DNA of 64,000 bases from positions 5,828,001-5,892,000 of the forward strand of contig NC_052128.1 in the NCBI RefSeq assembly GCF_012273895.1. The letters are read 5' to 3'. Position 1 is the stretch's first letter, and every line of letters starts with the position of its first letter. This DNA is from Zerene cesonia (Eukaryota; Arthropoda; Insecta; Lepidoptera; Pieridae). This document shows positions 23,213 to 34,939 of the stretch, in pieces. The notes under the pieces are model-generated. The model saw nothing but the letters and a program-made list of their open reading frames with translations. It was not told where the DNA came from and ran no database searches. The translations under genes were made by a program, and so were the position numbers.

Positions 23213-23632
23213 TGCGATGAACGAAACATCGGCACTTCAGATGTTAATCCGATAATAATGCCCATATAAAGTTGTTTTAATCTTTCCTTCTTGAAAATGG
23301 AACACGGTCACGCTTTTTTTTCAAATTTTAATAATCGGTAGTCAATTCAGTAGCGATAAGTCGTAATAGACATTATAAATAAATTTGAATGGAGATACTG
23401 TTTAAATATACATAGAAATATACGTTATTAGCTTCACCTGTATGGTTATAGTATTGCATGTAACTAAATCATTTAGCCACGATTTCTTTGTCGCTTTTTA
23501 TACGGGCAGATTATATTCAAACTTTGTACACTTATCAAGGATCCGTGTCAATGCGTTTGTCCTATTTACCAGACTAGGATTCCTAGGGTAATTTCTTCTA
23601 TACCCTCTATAAGAGCAATTAAGTATTTCCAT

Positions 23633-23833
23633 ACAAGCTGCGCCCTGCGGTTTCACCCGCGTAAGTCCGTATCCCGTAGGAATATCGGGATAAAAAGTTA
23701 CCTATATGTTATTCCAGTTGTCCAGCTATCTACCTACCAAATTTCATTGCAATCGGTTGAGTAGTTTTTGCGTGAAAGAGCAACAAACGCACACACATCG
23801 TTCCAAACTTTCGCATTTATTATATTAGTAGGA
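23633..23833 (-). mobile_element. Group A Helitron, reverse
   Basis: ACAAGCTGCGCCCTGCGG to TATATTAGTAGGA, with a second TAGTAGGA unit just beyond (23835-23843). The 3' CTAG has mutated to CAAG. Confidence 0.75.
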
Positions 23834-24655
23834 TATAGTAGGAAGTGTGATTTGTTTAAATAATCCGAAGCTCACCTAACATATTATCAAATCTAATGTC
23901 CATTTCAAATCGCTTAATAATAGTCTACCAAAAAAAAAAAATATTCTTTCGCCTGCCACATAGTCCCATTTAAATTTGTTCTAATTCTGACAATTTGAAA
24001 GTTCAGTTATTTGTTAGAAATAATGATTTTATTGTTAGTTTGTTGTAATTATATAAGCAGCATATTATAAGTATTGAAGAATTTTCTAGCAAAATTGTCT
24101 AGAACTTCGTGTGATACAAATGAAACACGAATCAAAATGTAAATCAATGATTTATATTTTAATGAGTATATAGTGCCTATAAAGTATATTTATTAATGAC
24201 GAAACATTTTATAGCACACTTATCTAAAAATTGAATAGTAATAAAAATTGATTGTTCAGGCTTAACTTTTAGGAACCACATTAAAGTTTGTTTGTTAAAC
24301 ATTGCAGTGTTACTAGACAAACAAACACGTGTAAAGTATCTTATGTATGCTAGAATGGAGGATTTTCATTCGGAGAATATATGAGAAGTTTCCGTGAAAA
24401 CGTAAGAGACAATATTATTGTTATTTTGTTATCAGGCCTCTCGTGTTACTAAAATAACATCTCTCATGTTATTTTATAAAAAAACGTGGTCACTTTTCTA
24501 GAATTCACGCTTAAATTGTCGAAAATTCGAGACTTGACATTGAAATGATAATTTTCAATCTGTCTGCATTATCCACATCACCACTACTCCAATGATTATA
24601 TAAGAGATCACCTACACCGGCACCGTGTGCCGGATAAATCGTAATTCGAGATCCT

Positions 24656-24830
24656 ATTTGTAAGGATGTGTGTGCGTTTGTTGCTCTTTCACGCAAAAAC
24701 CGCTTAATCGATTGCAATGAAATTTGGTAGGTAGACAACTGAACAACTGGAATAACATAAAGGCAACTTTTTATTCCGATATTCCTACGGGATACGGACT
24801 TACGCGGGTGAAACCGCGGGGCGCAGCTAG
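24656..24830 (+). mobile_element. Group A Helitron, 5' truncated
   Basis: Runs from TTTGTAAGGATGTGTGTG to GGGGCGCAGCTAG before T; the first 25 nt of the element are missing. Confidence 0.7.
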
Positions 24831-24884
24831 TAGTTCATAAGTAAGAATTTATTTGAATAATAATCTTAGGTTGTAAACTGAGCT

Positions 24885-25080
24885 GGTAGTTGGCCAGTAA
24901 GCGAACACCACCGCCCATGAACATTCGCAGCGAGTCGCCTCTTAATGCTCTGTCTGCTTTTAAGGGGTTTTAGCATTAATTTTAAGGGGTAAAGGTTAAG
25001 GAAAGGAATGACGCTTGGAACGAAGGAATGGACAGGGGAGGTTGAGGAAAAGGAAAGGGCCTCCTTTTCCTCAAACTCCC
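24885..25080 (+). repeat. Group E repeat
   Basis: CACCGCCCATGAACATTCGC followed by AGGTTGAGGAAAAGGAAAGG and a CCTCCTTTTCCTCA complement that forms a short hairpin with it. Confidence 0.65.
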
Positions 25081-25506
25081 CATGTGATCCGGATCCATAA
25101 AACTAGAAGGGCAAAAGAAAAAATGCTTCAAGGTTAATAAGAGTTAGTAAAATGTAAGATCATAAAAAATCGAGCTCGGTTCAGCTCATCAGTTATATAT
25201 ATGACAATTCTAAAGTGCTTTTATAAGAAGTCTAATTGAATAAATAAATGTTTGAATGTGAGTTTGAGTTCGAGAATTTAAGTAACACCTATTTCGTATA
25301 TTAAAAAACGTAGTCGAAACACACGATTAAAATTATAATACCGGGCTAAGTAGGTGCATTTAAAATGTCTGTTTGTGCAGCACTCCAAACCGGCTCTCTT
25401 CCATTGTTGACCCTTGCACATAACGAGCTGTTTTAGTTTTACAAGCAGACTTTTATTTCACCGCACGGGTTAATGATCCGCCTGTCTGTACCTCATTTAT
25501 ATATGT

Positions 25507-25750
25507 AACTAGACGCTTTCCCCGGCTTCACCTGGACCCGGGATAAAATTAAGCCCTACTAATGTTATAAACGCGAAGTTGACTTGAAGTGTGTTTTTAC
25601 TTCACGCCTATAACACTAATTTAGATAAAAAAAAATTATCAACATTGGGTACTGAGGAAGGACATAGAATAGACTCTAACCCGGAAATCCCAGAACTATA
25701 CGGATTTTCCTTTGTCTACTCAAGCGTAGTCGAGGGCGGAAGCCAGCATA
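25507..25750 (-). mobile_element. Diverged CTAG-ended element(s)
   Basis: ACTAGACGCTTTCCCCGGC with a nearby CCCTACTAATGTTATAAACG, then a second block ending in CTCAAGCGTAGTCGAGGGCG; internal deletion or nested insertion is likely. Confidence 0.4.
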
Positions 25751-26059
25751 TTTCCAACTATTGATTTTGTAAATATGTGGCTATTTCTGGTAATTCATTT
25801 AATCCGTCGATTTCATTTATAAGCTGTCAACGCCTTTGCATCAGCCATAACACTGCCATGAGCCGCTGATGTTTATAGGTGGTTCATCAATATTCGTTGT
25901 GTATTTTTTATGATCTAATCAAACAGACAAACAGATAGCGGGAAGCGATTTTGTTCTATACTACTGATGTAACGAAAATTAAAAAAAAACCTAATACAAA
26001 AAAATAAAGGCTAGAAAAGTCGGTCTCTTGATCACGATCATAAATTACTTTCATTATTA

Positions 26060-26238
26060 TCTTATATATAAAATTCTCGTGTCACAATGTTAGTCTCTAT
26101 ACTCCTCCGAAACGGCTTGACCGATTCCTCTGAAATTTGGTAAGCATATTGGGTAGGTCTGAGAATCGGCTGACATCTATTTTTCATACCACTAAATAAT
26201 AAGAGTAAGGCAGACCAGCGTTTGCCGGGTGCAGCTAG
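26060..26238 (+). mobile_element. Group B Helitron, full length (reference copy)
   Basis: TCTTATATATAAAATTCTCG, core GGTAGGTCTGAGAATCGGC, AATAAGAGTAAGGCAGACC and 3' GCCGGGTGCAGCTAG before T. About 180 bp, no coding capacity. Confidence 0.75.
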
Positions 26239-26915
26239 TATACAATAAAAACTAAAATTAAAGTACTCAATGTATTTTAAACTATATAAAGTTAAAAATA
26301 AAATGAGTTCAAACAATAAGACAGGATATTAAACCATTAGCGCTTTCAAGAGCTTTCGAAGAAAACAATTTCTTAGCTACGGCCGCTTGTGACACCGCAG
26401 CGTAATACTAATAAATAAGTTTATTTCTTAAAGGTAGTGTGTTTTACAATCGACAGGCAGACGTTTGACCCCAATCCCACCTGATGAGAAGCGGGGATGT
26501 GGTCTATTTGGGTGCCAGGAGATGACTATGCACCTTGGCTTTAAAGAGGTCCAGGTTGTATGGACCAGAAAAATTGGCGGCAGGTAGGTAATTTCATTTT
26601 ATAGCTTAGTTTTGAATATGAATGAAGACTTGAAGCAGTGTACAACCGACTTTCAGTGTACTTTCAACCACCTACGATGTAGTGAAACATTAAACGTTTA
26701 CGGGAGCGCGCTGCTATTTGCTGATTCAATAAAACAACCGATATAATACAAGGGTCATAAACGGATGAGAACACTCCAGCGCTAATAATGAACTGACGGA
26801 CAGCCGCCCGCTAAAATTGCAGAATTCCATGAATAGTAAATTATAATAAATAGGTTATATTTTGTTCAAACATATGTTATCAGTTGCCGAAAAGAAGATG
26901 CCTAAAAAGGCTGAA

Positions 26916-26971
26916 ACGATAGCATATATAGCAGATATATATAACGATAGCATATATAGCAGATATATATA
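26916..26971. repeat. 28-bp tandem duplication (two units)
   Basis: ACGATAGCATATATAGCAG followed by ATATATATA occurs twice head to tail (26916-26943 and 26944-26971), immediately beside a truncated group A Helitron. Confidence 0.85.
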
Positions 26972-27062
26972 ACCATTTCAATCGGCTCAGGAGTTTTTGC
27001 GTGAAAGATTAACAAACACATACACATCCTTACAAACTTTCGCATTTGTAATATTAGTAGAT
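26972..27062 (-). mobile_element. Group A Helitron, 5' half only, reverse
   Basis: CATTTCAATCGGCTCAGGAG to TAATATTAGTAG; the hairpin end is absent, replaced by the 28-bp tandem duplication. Confidence 0.65.
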
Positions 27063-27436
27063 TAGAATATAATATTAGTAGAATAACTGTAACCCAACGT
27101 TGTTACGTCACGTTGTTAATAACGTTATTTCGAAACAATGTAAGGGACGCCATAGTTTATTCCGAACTCGTTCCTTATTTCTTCCAACGACATATTCATA
27201 TTTAAATTTATAGCGAAAGTTGGTCTAGTTAAGATGGAATAACTCCATCCATTGTAATAGTTTGTTAACTCGAAACTTTACCGTTTTCTGTTCGTTCCTT
27301 GAATAATAAAGGAATGTGATTATATCTCCTTTTGTATTTCGGTTTGATGACATTAATTGCGTAAATATGGAGCAAATTTCTCCATATCTCCATCCTAGTA
27401 TATCCGTATACTTTGTTAAGGGAAGGATTTTTTTAT

Positions 27437-27775
27437 GTGGTAGCCGAGCATGCTTCGGCACGAATTGGGCTAGCTCGCACCGGGAAAGTACCACATCCCC
27501 ACAGAAAACCGGCGTGAAATAATAGCATGCTCTTATGTTTTGTACGGTGAGTGGGGGAGCCGGAGGCCCATTTCTTTTTCCTTACCCTTCCCAGTCCTTT
27601 CCTTTATTCCCCTCGTCAGTTCTTTCTTAATTCCTTCCCAATTTGAAGCCGGCAATCCATTTTTAGAGGTGTAAGGTCTGCAACGGACCTTATGCCTCTC
27701 CAAATGTTCATGGGCGGCGGTAGCGCTTCCCCTCTTTACCCACCAGCTCCATTGCCTACTATGTTATAAACAATA
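27437..27775 (-). repeat. Group E repeat, near full length
   Basis: From GAGCATGCTTCGGCACGAAT through GAGTGGGGGAGCCGGAGG to CACCAGCTCCATTGCC. With 34940 and 44188 it defines a unit of about 330 bp. No terminal inverted repeats or Pol III boxes are obvious. Confidence 0.75.
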
Positions 27776-27848
27776 TCATAAGATAATGAGATAAAATCGT
27801 AAAATTATTGTTATGTCACCGGCACCTGATAAGTTTACAAATTATGAT

Positions 27849-27905
27849 TTTTTTTTTTATGTTACAGTCGGCAATGGAGCTGGTGGGACGCCTAATGGTA
27901 CGGTG
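27849..27905 (+). repeat. Group E 5' end
   Basis: T-run followed by ATGTTACAGTCGGCAATGGA and GCTGGTGGGACGCC; lies 75 bp from the opposite-strand copy ending at 27775. Confidence 0.6.
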
Positions 27906-27950
27906 AATGAATAAAACCAATCCGTTTAAACTGGGATAAAATTCAGTCTA

Positions 27951-27976
27951 AGTCAGTCAGTCAGTCAGTCAGTCAG
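27951..27976. repeat. AGTC microsatellite
   Basis: Six and a half uninterrupted AGTC units. Confidence 0.95.
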
Positions 27977-28177
27977 TTACAAACATACAGTAAATAGTAA
28001 CTCAGATATTACTTCCGTCAAAACTTCCGTCAAAAATAATATCAATAAATAAGAAAAATTACTGTATGCAAACAGTACATTAATAATTAAAGCAAAGTAT
28101 TCTCTAATGAGAATTTTTAATCCAAATAATCAGATTTATAAATTTGTATCTAAACATAATTTCTTTATTCTTTATTT

Positions 28178-29051
28178 CTAACCGTAATACGTTGTTTCAT
28201 AAAATTCTCGGTTGTTCCTAAACGGATAGTCTGCATAGGGCGTAGTACTTGTTGTAGCCGCTGGCATCGATCCACATTGATGTCTAATACAGTTACAATC
28301 AAAGAACGCCACTCCACTCCTGTGAGTCGCCACATCTGTAGTATTGCAAGCGAAGGGTACAACACATCCCCGGGGAGGGTTATCCCCGAATATAGTGCAT
28401 ATTTTCTTCAGATACCAACTGTCTTCTACAGCGAAAACTGTGTTCTTGTATCCGATTTCTATGATGGGACTTGCGTCGATGTTCAACTGCTGGTATTTAG
28501 ATGATGCGTGGCTCGCGTATGAGCCCTTGGTCATGACGCAATGGCTGTATCTCTGGGGGTCTATCCCGGTGGCGCATAAGCATTTGACGCTGTCGTGACC
28601 TGTTGATTTCAGTATATATTAAATTCGCAATTGATTTAACGAGGAAGACTTATCATATTTCAGCAAATATCCTGAAACTTGAATCTTAAAACGTAAAAGT
28701 ATTTGAATCTTTGAGTGGTTATATAAACTGGTCTGTATTTGTTTAAAAATTCAGGAGAAAACTCATTAAAAACCTATTAGATGGGTATAATTACAAACCT
28801 TCTGCTTCACACTTCAAGTATTGCGCCTGCAAAAACGTATTCAACTTCATCTGCTCCAAGGCGCACATTTGGGGTATGGAGTATTTCCCACTGCCCAGTA
28901 GGTAATAATCGACGCTGATGTCACCACCTATATTATCCACCAGCCAAGGGAAGGTCCTGGTGAAGAATTCCACGTCATTATGGACGTCACCATACAGTGA
29001 GATGACGTATATAGACCGGACGACCGGCAGTAATAATAGAAATATGAACAT
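28178..29051 (-). CDS. Secreted GILT-like (thioredoxin-fold) protein without CxxC
   Basis: Two exons, 28799-29051 and 28178-28599, joined by a phase-1 intron (donor GTTTGT, acceptor CAACAG), giving 224 aa. Residues 1-13 are a hydrophobic signal peptide directly followed by a beta-strand-like segment. The pattern MCALEQ...CEAEG, the Cys-rich C...C...HC segment and the stretch WYLKKICTIFG-DNPPRGC resemble the distal half of gamma-interferon-inducible lysosomal thiol reductase (GILT) proteins, in which a hydrophobic helix is followed by VCxLYxGxxPxxC. Where GILT proteins have the redox CxxC, this protein has HNDV (residues 24-27), so thiol reductase activity is unlikely. Ten or more Cys in the mature chain suggest a disulfide-rich extracellular protein. 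Two AATAAA signals lie just after the stop (28171-28176 and 28164-28169, reverse). The gene structure is well supported; the family name is tentative. Confidence 0.6.
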
Positions 29052-29080
29052 TTTTATTGATAAATAGCTACCAGTGTGCT

Positions 29081-29087
29081 TATATAA
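29081..29087 (-). promoter_or_regulatory. TATA-like box before the GILT-like gene
   Basis: TATATAAG on the minus strand lies only about 30 nt before the ATG at 29051, which implies a very short leader or a different true promoter. Confidence 0.25.
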
Positions 29088-29178
29088 GAATTGCCATATT
29101 AGGTCGTATGCAGAGGGATGACATCGATAAAATTTAAAAATAACATAGATAATATAGCAGATATTTTATTCTTCCAGT

Positions 29179-29475
29179 ACTAGTTGCCTGCGGCTTCCCT
29201 CACGTGAACAAATAAAATTTAAAGTTGTCATATAAATCAAAATTATAATACAGCGCCATCTATCGAAACTCATAAATTTCGGAGTGAATCAAACGCGCAT
29301 TTATTCTCCTTTCCATAGTCTTTCCATAGTAATGAAATGTCTTCCCGCGATAAAAAAGTAGCCTATGCCACTCTCTAGCTTCTCCTCTATCTCCAGACAA
29401 AAAAAATCATATTACAAAACCGTGCCTTTGCGATGTGAAAGGACAACTAAACACACTTTCACATTTATAGTATTG
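29179..29475 (-). mobile_element. Diverged Helitron-like element with CTAG end
   Basis: ACTAGTTGCCTGCGGCTTCC at one end and CACTTTCACATTTATAGTAT at the other, with the block CAGCGCCATCTATCG inside, also seen at about 36405. Confidence 0.45.
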
Positions 29476-29949
29476 GTTTTTAGCAGTAATTATAAGTGCG
29501 CCAAAACAGTTTTACGAACACACGTCCGTAAAAGTGTTTTACAAAGATTTGTAATTTGGTACAATAATACAAGTACCTGGTGGATATGAGATAGAGATCC
29601 ATTCCATCACTCTCATTCTTCGAATGGAAGACCGACACGACCACAAAGAGACAAGGAGTAGGATCAAAGGCTACTTTTAAAGTAATAATTAAATCAGGTT
29701 TCCTGAGTGACATTTCTTTTTTGGCATTGTTATGTGTAGACATTAATTTTCGTTTCTCTTCTTTTCTAATAATTATCTGCTTTTGTTCTATATTATGATC
29801 TGTTGTGTGTGTTTGTGTACAAATATGTTTTTTTCTTTATATCTTCTTCCACAGATAATATAAGTACTATACTAGCAGTTCTGCTTTCTTTCTAGCTGTA
29901 ACCCGGTTTCTTAACATGGTAAAATGTAGCGTATGTCTGAATTCGAACT

Positions 29950-30277
29950 ATAATCTATCTCTGTACCAAATTTCGTATAGATGTCTACAGAGTTCTTTGC
30001 GTGGAAGAATAATAAACATCCATACAGTCCTACAAACTTTCGCGTTTATAAAATTACTTACTGCGCCCCGCGGTTTCACCCGCGGAACTCTGTATCCCGT
30101 AGTAATATCGAGATAAAAAGTTGCCTATGTGTTATTCCATGTGTCCAGCTATCTACATACCAAATTTCATTGCAATCGGAACAGTAGTTTTTGCATGAAA
30201 GAGTAACAAACACATACACATACACATACACAAACATCCATCCTCAAAAACTTTCGCATTCATAATATTAAGTAGGA
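29950..30277 (-). mobile_element. Two group A Helitrons, one nested at the end of a fragment
   Basis: A 5' half (29950-30055, ending CTTTCGCGTTTATAAAATTA) is abutted by a full copy (30058-30277, CTGCGCCCCGCGGTTTCACC to ATATTAAGTAGGA). Confidence 0.7.
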
Positions 30278-30316
30278 TAGGATAGAATAGGATAGGATAG
30301 GATTGGATTGGAGAAT
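30273..30316. repeat. AGGAT-type microsatellite at a Helitron 5' end
   Basis: About eight imperfect units of TAGGA/AGGAT continue directly from the terminal AGTAGGA of the Helitron, so it is the reiterated 5' terminus of the element. Confidence 0.85.
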
Positions 30317-30742
30317 AGTAAGATTTTTACATAGAAAATATAAGTTAATGATAGGCAAGTCAGTACACTGCTTTTCACATAAAAATGTAGATAAAATTGT
30401 TATTTGTAAAATATTTTTATCGACGTAGTATTTACGTAAAAGGAATGCTATGTCGACACGTGTATTTAATTATTTATTGTAGTTATTAAAATGCTATTAA
30501 CTAAATTTAGTAGAATCGCTCGGGTGATACCATAGTATAAAGTCTAGGTATACTGGTTATTGCAGATCTTTTGTGCCTCACTATGAGGCATGAGGCTAAA
30601 ATTACGTGTATTCATCAACTTCAGCCCGTGGCTTCATTCGTTTTGTACCCGAATAGACTAGGTCACTTGACTTGCTGTCTATAATATTTAAAATCTATCT
30701 ATGTTTAATTTTTTAGTTTTATAGCATTGAAATACTTTACAA

Positions 30743-30805
30743 ATGAGAAATTGTGAAAGAATAGAAAGAATAGAAATTTTTTTCTATTCTTTCAAAATTT
30801 CTCAT
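30743..30805. repeat. Hairpin with 22-bp arms
   Basis: 30743-30764 and 30784-30805 are inverted copies with one mismatch; a shorter AGAATAGAAA/TTTCTATTCT pair nests inside the loop. Class unknown. Confidence 0.85.
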
Positions 30806-31824
30806 CTATCTATGTCTCAAATACTGAATGTCCAAAGTCCGAGCTGTCTTTAATAAAAACGAGGGACAAACATACGTTCATTTTTACAAATAGGTGTAAA
30901 GAGCAGCCTACTAATTAAATATAATTGAATAATTTCTATATGGTGTTGTGAAAATAGCGGTTTTTATGCGATAGTTCAATAAACAGGTAACCCTGTGATC
31001 GGTTGGCGCGATAGTGTTGTTCGATAATCGATATTAATGCAAGGACATAGTCTCATGTAGATTTAATACAGTCTGCTGCAATGCACGCTCGTAAATAGCG
31101 AGATTGCCTCGCACGCTAGTGATGCGCCCAATTTTGTCGATATCGATATTTTAATGGCAATGATGATGAATTGTAAAATTAATAGACGTGCTACGTTATT
31201 TGAGTTATAGTATTAATAGCTTAACGCCCTCGGCTTCGCTTGCGTAGTCAAAGGTAAATCCAATATGAATGAAGGGTAGAATGAAGAAAGAAAGAAATTT
31301 ATTGCCTTGAAAAAAACGTACAATAACCACAGATAAATAAGCAACAATAACCTTATGAATGAGGTGTTTCACCACAGTCAAAAAATAGTCTCTAGGCTCC
31401 AAACTATCTCTAGACTAAGAATCAAATCGATAATTGCCCCGAAAGCCTATTTATTACACGAAACTAATAATGTATGAAAAATGGAAATCTATGGAATGTT
31501 GTTCCTAAAGAACCACACGACAGTTCTCTGGCATCATTGCAATTTTAAATTGAAAATCTTATAAAATTATTTATATTTTCTCTGTATAATGTCTAATATC
31601 TAATTCTGAAAGCTTACTTCATTTCTGCCTTTTTGTCCAAAGCCCTTATAAATGGGTCTAGTTGAATAATTAATGATTTGAGTTTGAGGAACCTTTCTTG
31701 AAATACAAAAAACAATTTTATATCCTTTCTTTTTTTAGACATGGATAAAGACTTACTTTTATTTGTCATGCAATTAATACAATAAGGAAAAGAATAAACG
31801 CAATGAAAAATAACATATAATTAT

Positions 31825-31915
31825 GAGCGTGGTCAAGGGGAGACTGTTTAAATCGACTGTATTAAACCGCGTTTAAAATCCGTTTAAAAAGTCTTTAATT
31901 TCTAAACGTATAATA
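31825..31915 (-). repeat. Group G foldback fragment
   Basis: GAGCGTGGTCAAGGGGAGAC followed by CGTTTAAAATCCG and AAGTCTTTAATTTC; loop and one arm only. Confidence 0.65.
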
Positions 31916-32779
31916 CTCACGTTAAATCAAACCCAAGAAAATACTATATAACGATGGAAAAATGGTTCACACATCAGTATAAGTTACAGAGAAAGTTTCT
32001 GTAACACTAGCTTCAGTGACGACCATTTATCTACTACTTGACGATTTCCAGGCTTAATTTTTAAAAATATACTTTTAATTAATTCAGTTTGGAATTAACA
32101 ATTAACATAGACGTCTTTGCGTCACAAAGGCCTCTTACAATTGTCATTCTCTATTGCTCTGTGTTACAAATTTCACAGTTAATTTTTCTACAACATAATG
32201 TCTTATCCACCTAATTATTCAAACTTTCTTGCTTCGCTCACAACTAGATCTGCCATCTGTGATGTTCCAGAACCATTACCACATTAGGGCTTTCAAGACC
32301 AATCTGGCAAATCTTATAGCTTTTTATCTATGAAGCCGACTTATTCATTAAAATCTTAGAGCCTGTTTTAGCGATGAATATGTCTATCGATATCGATGTC
32401 ACATCTCTACTTGAATCTCAGGGAATCCGTCTTAGTAATGCTTGTTATATGGAAGGAAAATATATTACTGTAACACCGTTACATTTATGTCACTTGCGCG
32501 GTTGTAACCTCTTATGGTTGATTTAGTTCTAGAACATTCTAGACATTATCCCTTTGGTAATATAAATAGATAGACAGATAATAATAATATATACATATAA
32601 TCCACATATGATGGCCGAGTAAGGTTCATTCTTTGTTTTATTTCTCATCATCTCTAAATGTGAGAATCTTTTGATCGGCATTGGAAATAGACTAAATATG
32701 AATGAATAAAATACTTGATATTATAACATAGCATCTATCATAATAATACATAATACATAATTATAATCCTATCCTATTA

Positions 32780-32976
32780 TCCTACTAATATTATAAATGC
32801 GAAAGTTTGTAAGGATATGCGTGTGTTTGATGCTCTTTCACGCAAAAGCTGAACCGATTGCAATGAACTTTAGTACGTAGACAGCTGGACAACTGGAATA
32901 ACATATAGGCAACTTTTTATCCCGATATCCCTACGGGATAAGGACTTACGCGGGTGAAACCGCGGGGCGCAGTTAG
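32780..32976 (+). mobile_element. Group A Helitron, full length
   Basis: TCCTACTAATATTATAAATG to GGGGCGCAGTTAG before T (CTAG mutated to TTAG). Preceded by two more TCCTAT units (32767-32776). Confidence 0.8.
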
Positions 32977-33153
32977 TGTTTAAATAATCGTTAAGCTTTT
33001 ATTTCTTAAATTTTCAAATCGTCCGAACAACAACTAACATTACAAAACAAGTCTTAGAAAGATCAATATAGCCATTCGCGTGATCCCAAACCCATTAAAT
33101 AGAATATAACATTAATTATTAACCTAGTTGTAGGTAGTATTTTACAACAATTA

Positions 33154-33328
33154 AGAAATTAAAGACTTTAAAACGGAATTTCAATGCGATTTATTCATTA
33201 TATTATTAACCCGAACACTACATCTCAGCCTCCCCGTGACCACGCTCGCTGTAAAGTGTTTGAAACGTTGGCTTAATAATATAATGAATAAAACGCGTAT
33301 AAAATCCGTTTTAAAGTATTTAATTTCT
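33154..33328. mobile_element. Group G foldback element, complete
   Basis: Arms of about 56 nt (33154-33209 and 33273-33328) are inverted copies that include AATTAAAGACTTT, CGATTTATTCATTATATT and their complements, around a loop with CCCCGTGACCACGCTCGCTG. No coding capacity. Confidence 0.75.
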
Positions 33329-34370
33329 AAACAAGAACATTTTTTTTGAGTTTGAAATTTTCTACAAAAAAGGTCACTGACGTCCATAGACGACGGATAC
33401 TACTCCAATAAAATGGCACCAAACGACAATTTCCTATCAAACATAAAAGGAATCATTTCTATCGGCTTAATTGTAGAACCTGTGGAGTTACCAACAAATA
33501 TCTGTTGAACTGGAAATCTACTTGGTTTTCAAGAACGTCGCTTGAATATAACCAGAACGCATCGACCTAAAAACTCCTTTAAAACCCAGCTTCCCGTAAT
33601 ACAATATCTAGTAAAATCCCTTATTATACCACTTCTCGAAACTAATTTGCGACATACCACAGCGCAAGTCTCGCTTAAGGGAAAAGAATAATCAAACTTT
33701 CTCCAACAAATAGCCGATTCCGCCAACAATTCGGCATCGGTACAAATAGTGTAACCTCGCAGGCCTCCGAATTATATTTACTTACTCTTGAATCTGGTGC
33801 ATTTACACGTTGCGATTAAATATCGGATGTATGCTAATATTTGTTTATTCTTTATTGTCTACAGTATCGAAAATACAAACGGATATAATTAAAACATAAC
33901 TTATAATGAGTGCATCATGGTGCATGGTATGGCTAAAAGCTCTACTTTGGGCAAAGGATAAAATACATAAGAACAAAAGTAGGAAGGATATAGAAAAGAA
34001 AGAAAAATAACAATGAAATACAAACTACAATAAGTGAAATAATAGTCACTTGGCAGGGTTTGTTCTAAAACGAGTTGATAGTGAAATTCATCATCATTCT
34101 CATTTGTCACTACATTTTTTTTGTGGTGATTTTTGATGTCATCTGAAGGGTCTCATCTTAGCACGGACGCGTGGATGAACTGAGGATTTACCCAAGGTGG
34201 TCACTACAAGGACACAAGTCTATAATATATCGATGATAGTCTAAACCGCCATGCAGGCTTAGTTCGAGTTGACATAGGTTCGGACCTATGTTGTGAACAG
34301 AGGTTGTTAACATTATTCAGATAGTTAGTTCTTGTTTTTGTGGTTTGTTCACGATGATTTTAGAGATTTT

Positions 34371-34430
34371 TCATCATCATCATCATCCGTACATGTTCCT
34401 ACTGCTGGAACACAGGCTTCCTATAAGGGT
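34371..34430 (-). repeat. Group F SINE 3'-end fragment
   Basis: CATCATCATCATC followed by TGTTCCTACTGCTGGAACAC and CTTCCTATAAGGGT, the distal end of group F. Confidence 0.6.
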
Positions 34431-34459
34431 AGTAAAGATAAGACAAATGTAAATATACT

Positions 34460-34915
34460 AGCTTTCCGCCCGCGGCTTTGAACGTGGTAAAAGGAAAAGA
34501 TAGAAAGTCCAGGGTTTTACCCACTTGCAATTATAATCTTACAGGCAATTCAATCTCTCACTCCAGTCGTGTCGGATTCGGATCGCATGGTGTAAAATTA
34601 AATTACAGTACTTCTGAAGTTAGCGAATAAAACACAAAATCGTTTCGTTTTTCATTATATTTAAAGTTCGAGTCCTGAATTTGTAGAAATAGTTTGTGAA
34701 CTTTGTTGCATTGCAGATAAGGGACAAACTCAATATAAACAGTAAGTAGGCTTTTGTCTGCGGCTTCGCCTGTGTAGTCAAATGAAAATTATTACATCCA
34801 TAGAGATTTCCCGATTCACATCCCCGTGGGATTTTCGGATAAAACCTACTGTCTCAAAATATTTTACCAAAATTCATCCAAATCGATTCAGTGGTTTAAG
34901 TATAACAAGAAAAAA
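34460..34915 (-). mobile_element. Two diverged Helitron-like elements
   Basis: 34460-34580 begins ACTAGCTTTCCGCCCGCGGC and breaks off. 34744-34915 has TGTCTGCGGCTTCGCCTGTG, CATCCCCGTGGGATTTTCGG and ATCGATTCAGTGGTTTAAG. Confidence 0.45.
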
Positions 34916-34939
34916 CCACACATACATCAGATCAGTGTT

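Larger units (their letters stand above)
23213..28163. other. Intergenic region rich in repeats
   Basis: About 5 kb without a supportable gene between carboxypeptidase gene 3 and the GILT-like gene. It contains two group A copies, group B, three group E copies, a 28-bp tandem duplication and an AGTC microsatellite, each listed separately. The remainder is AT-rich with no coding signal. Confidence 0.65.

Noticed and set aside
27951..27976. CRISPR-like or satellite array
   Set aside because: It is a plain AGTC microsatellite in a eukaryotic genome.
33529..33729. 66-aa minus-strand open frame in a less AT-rich stretch
   Set aside because: No recognisable motif or exon partners; the stretch is recorded only as unassigned.
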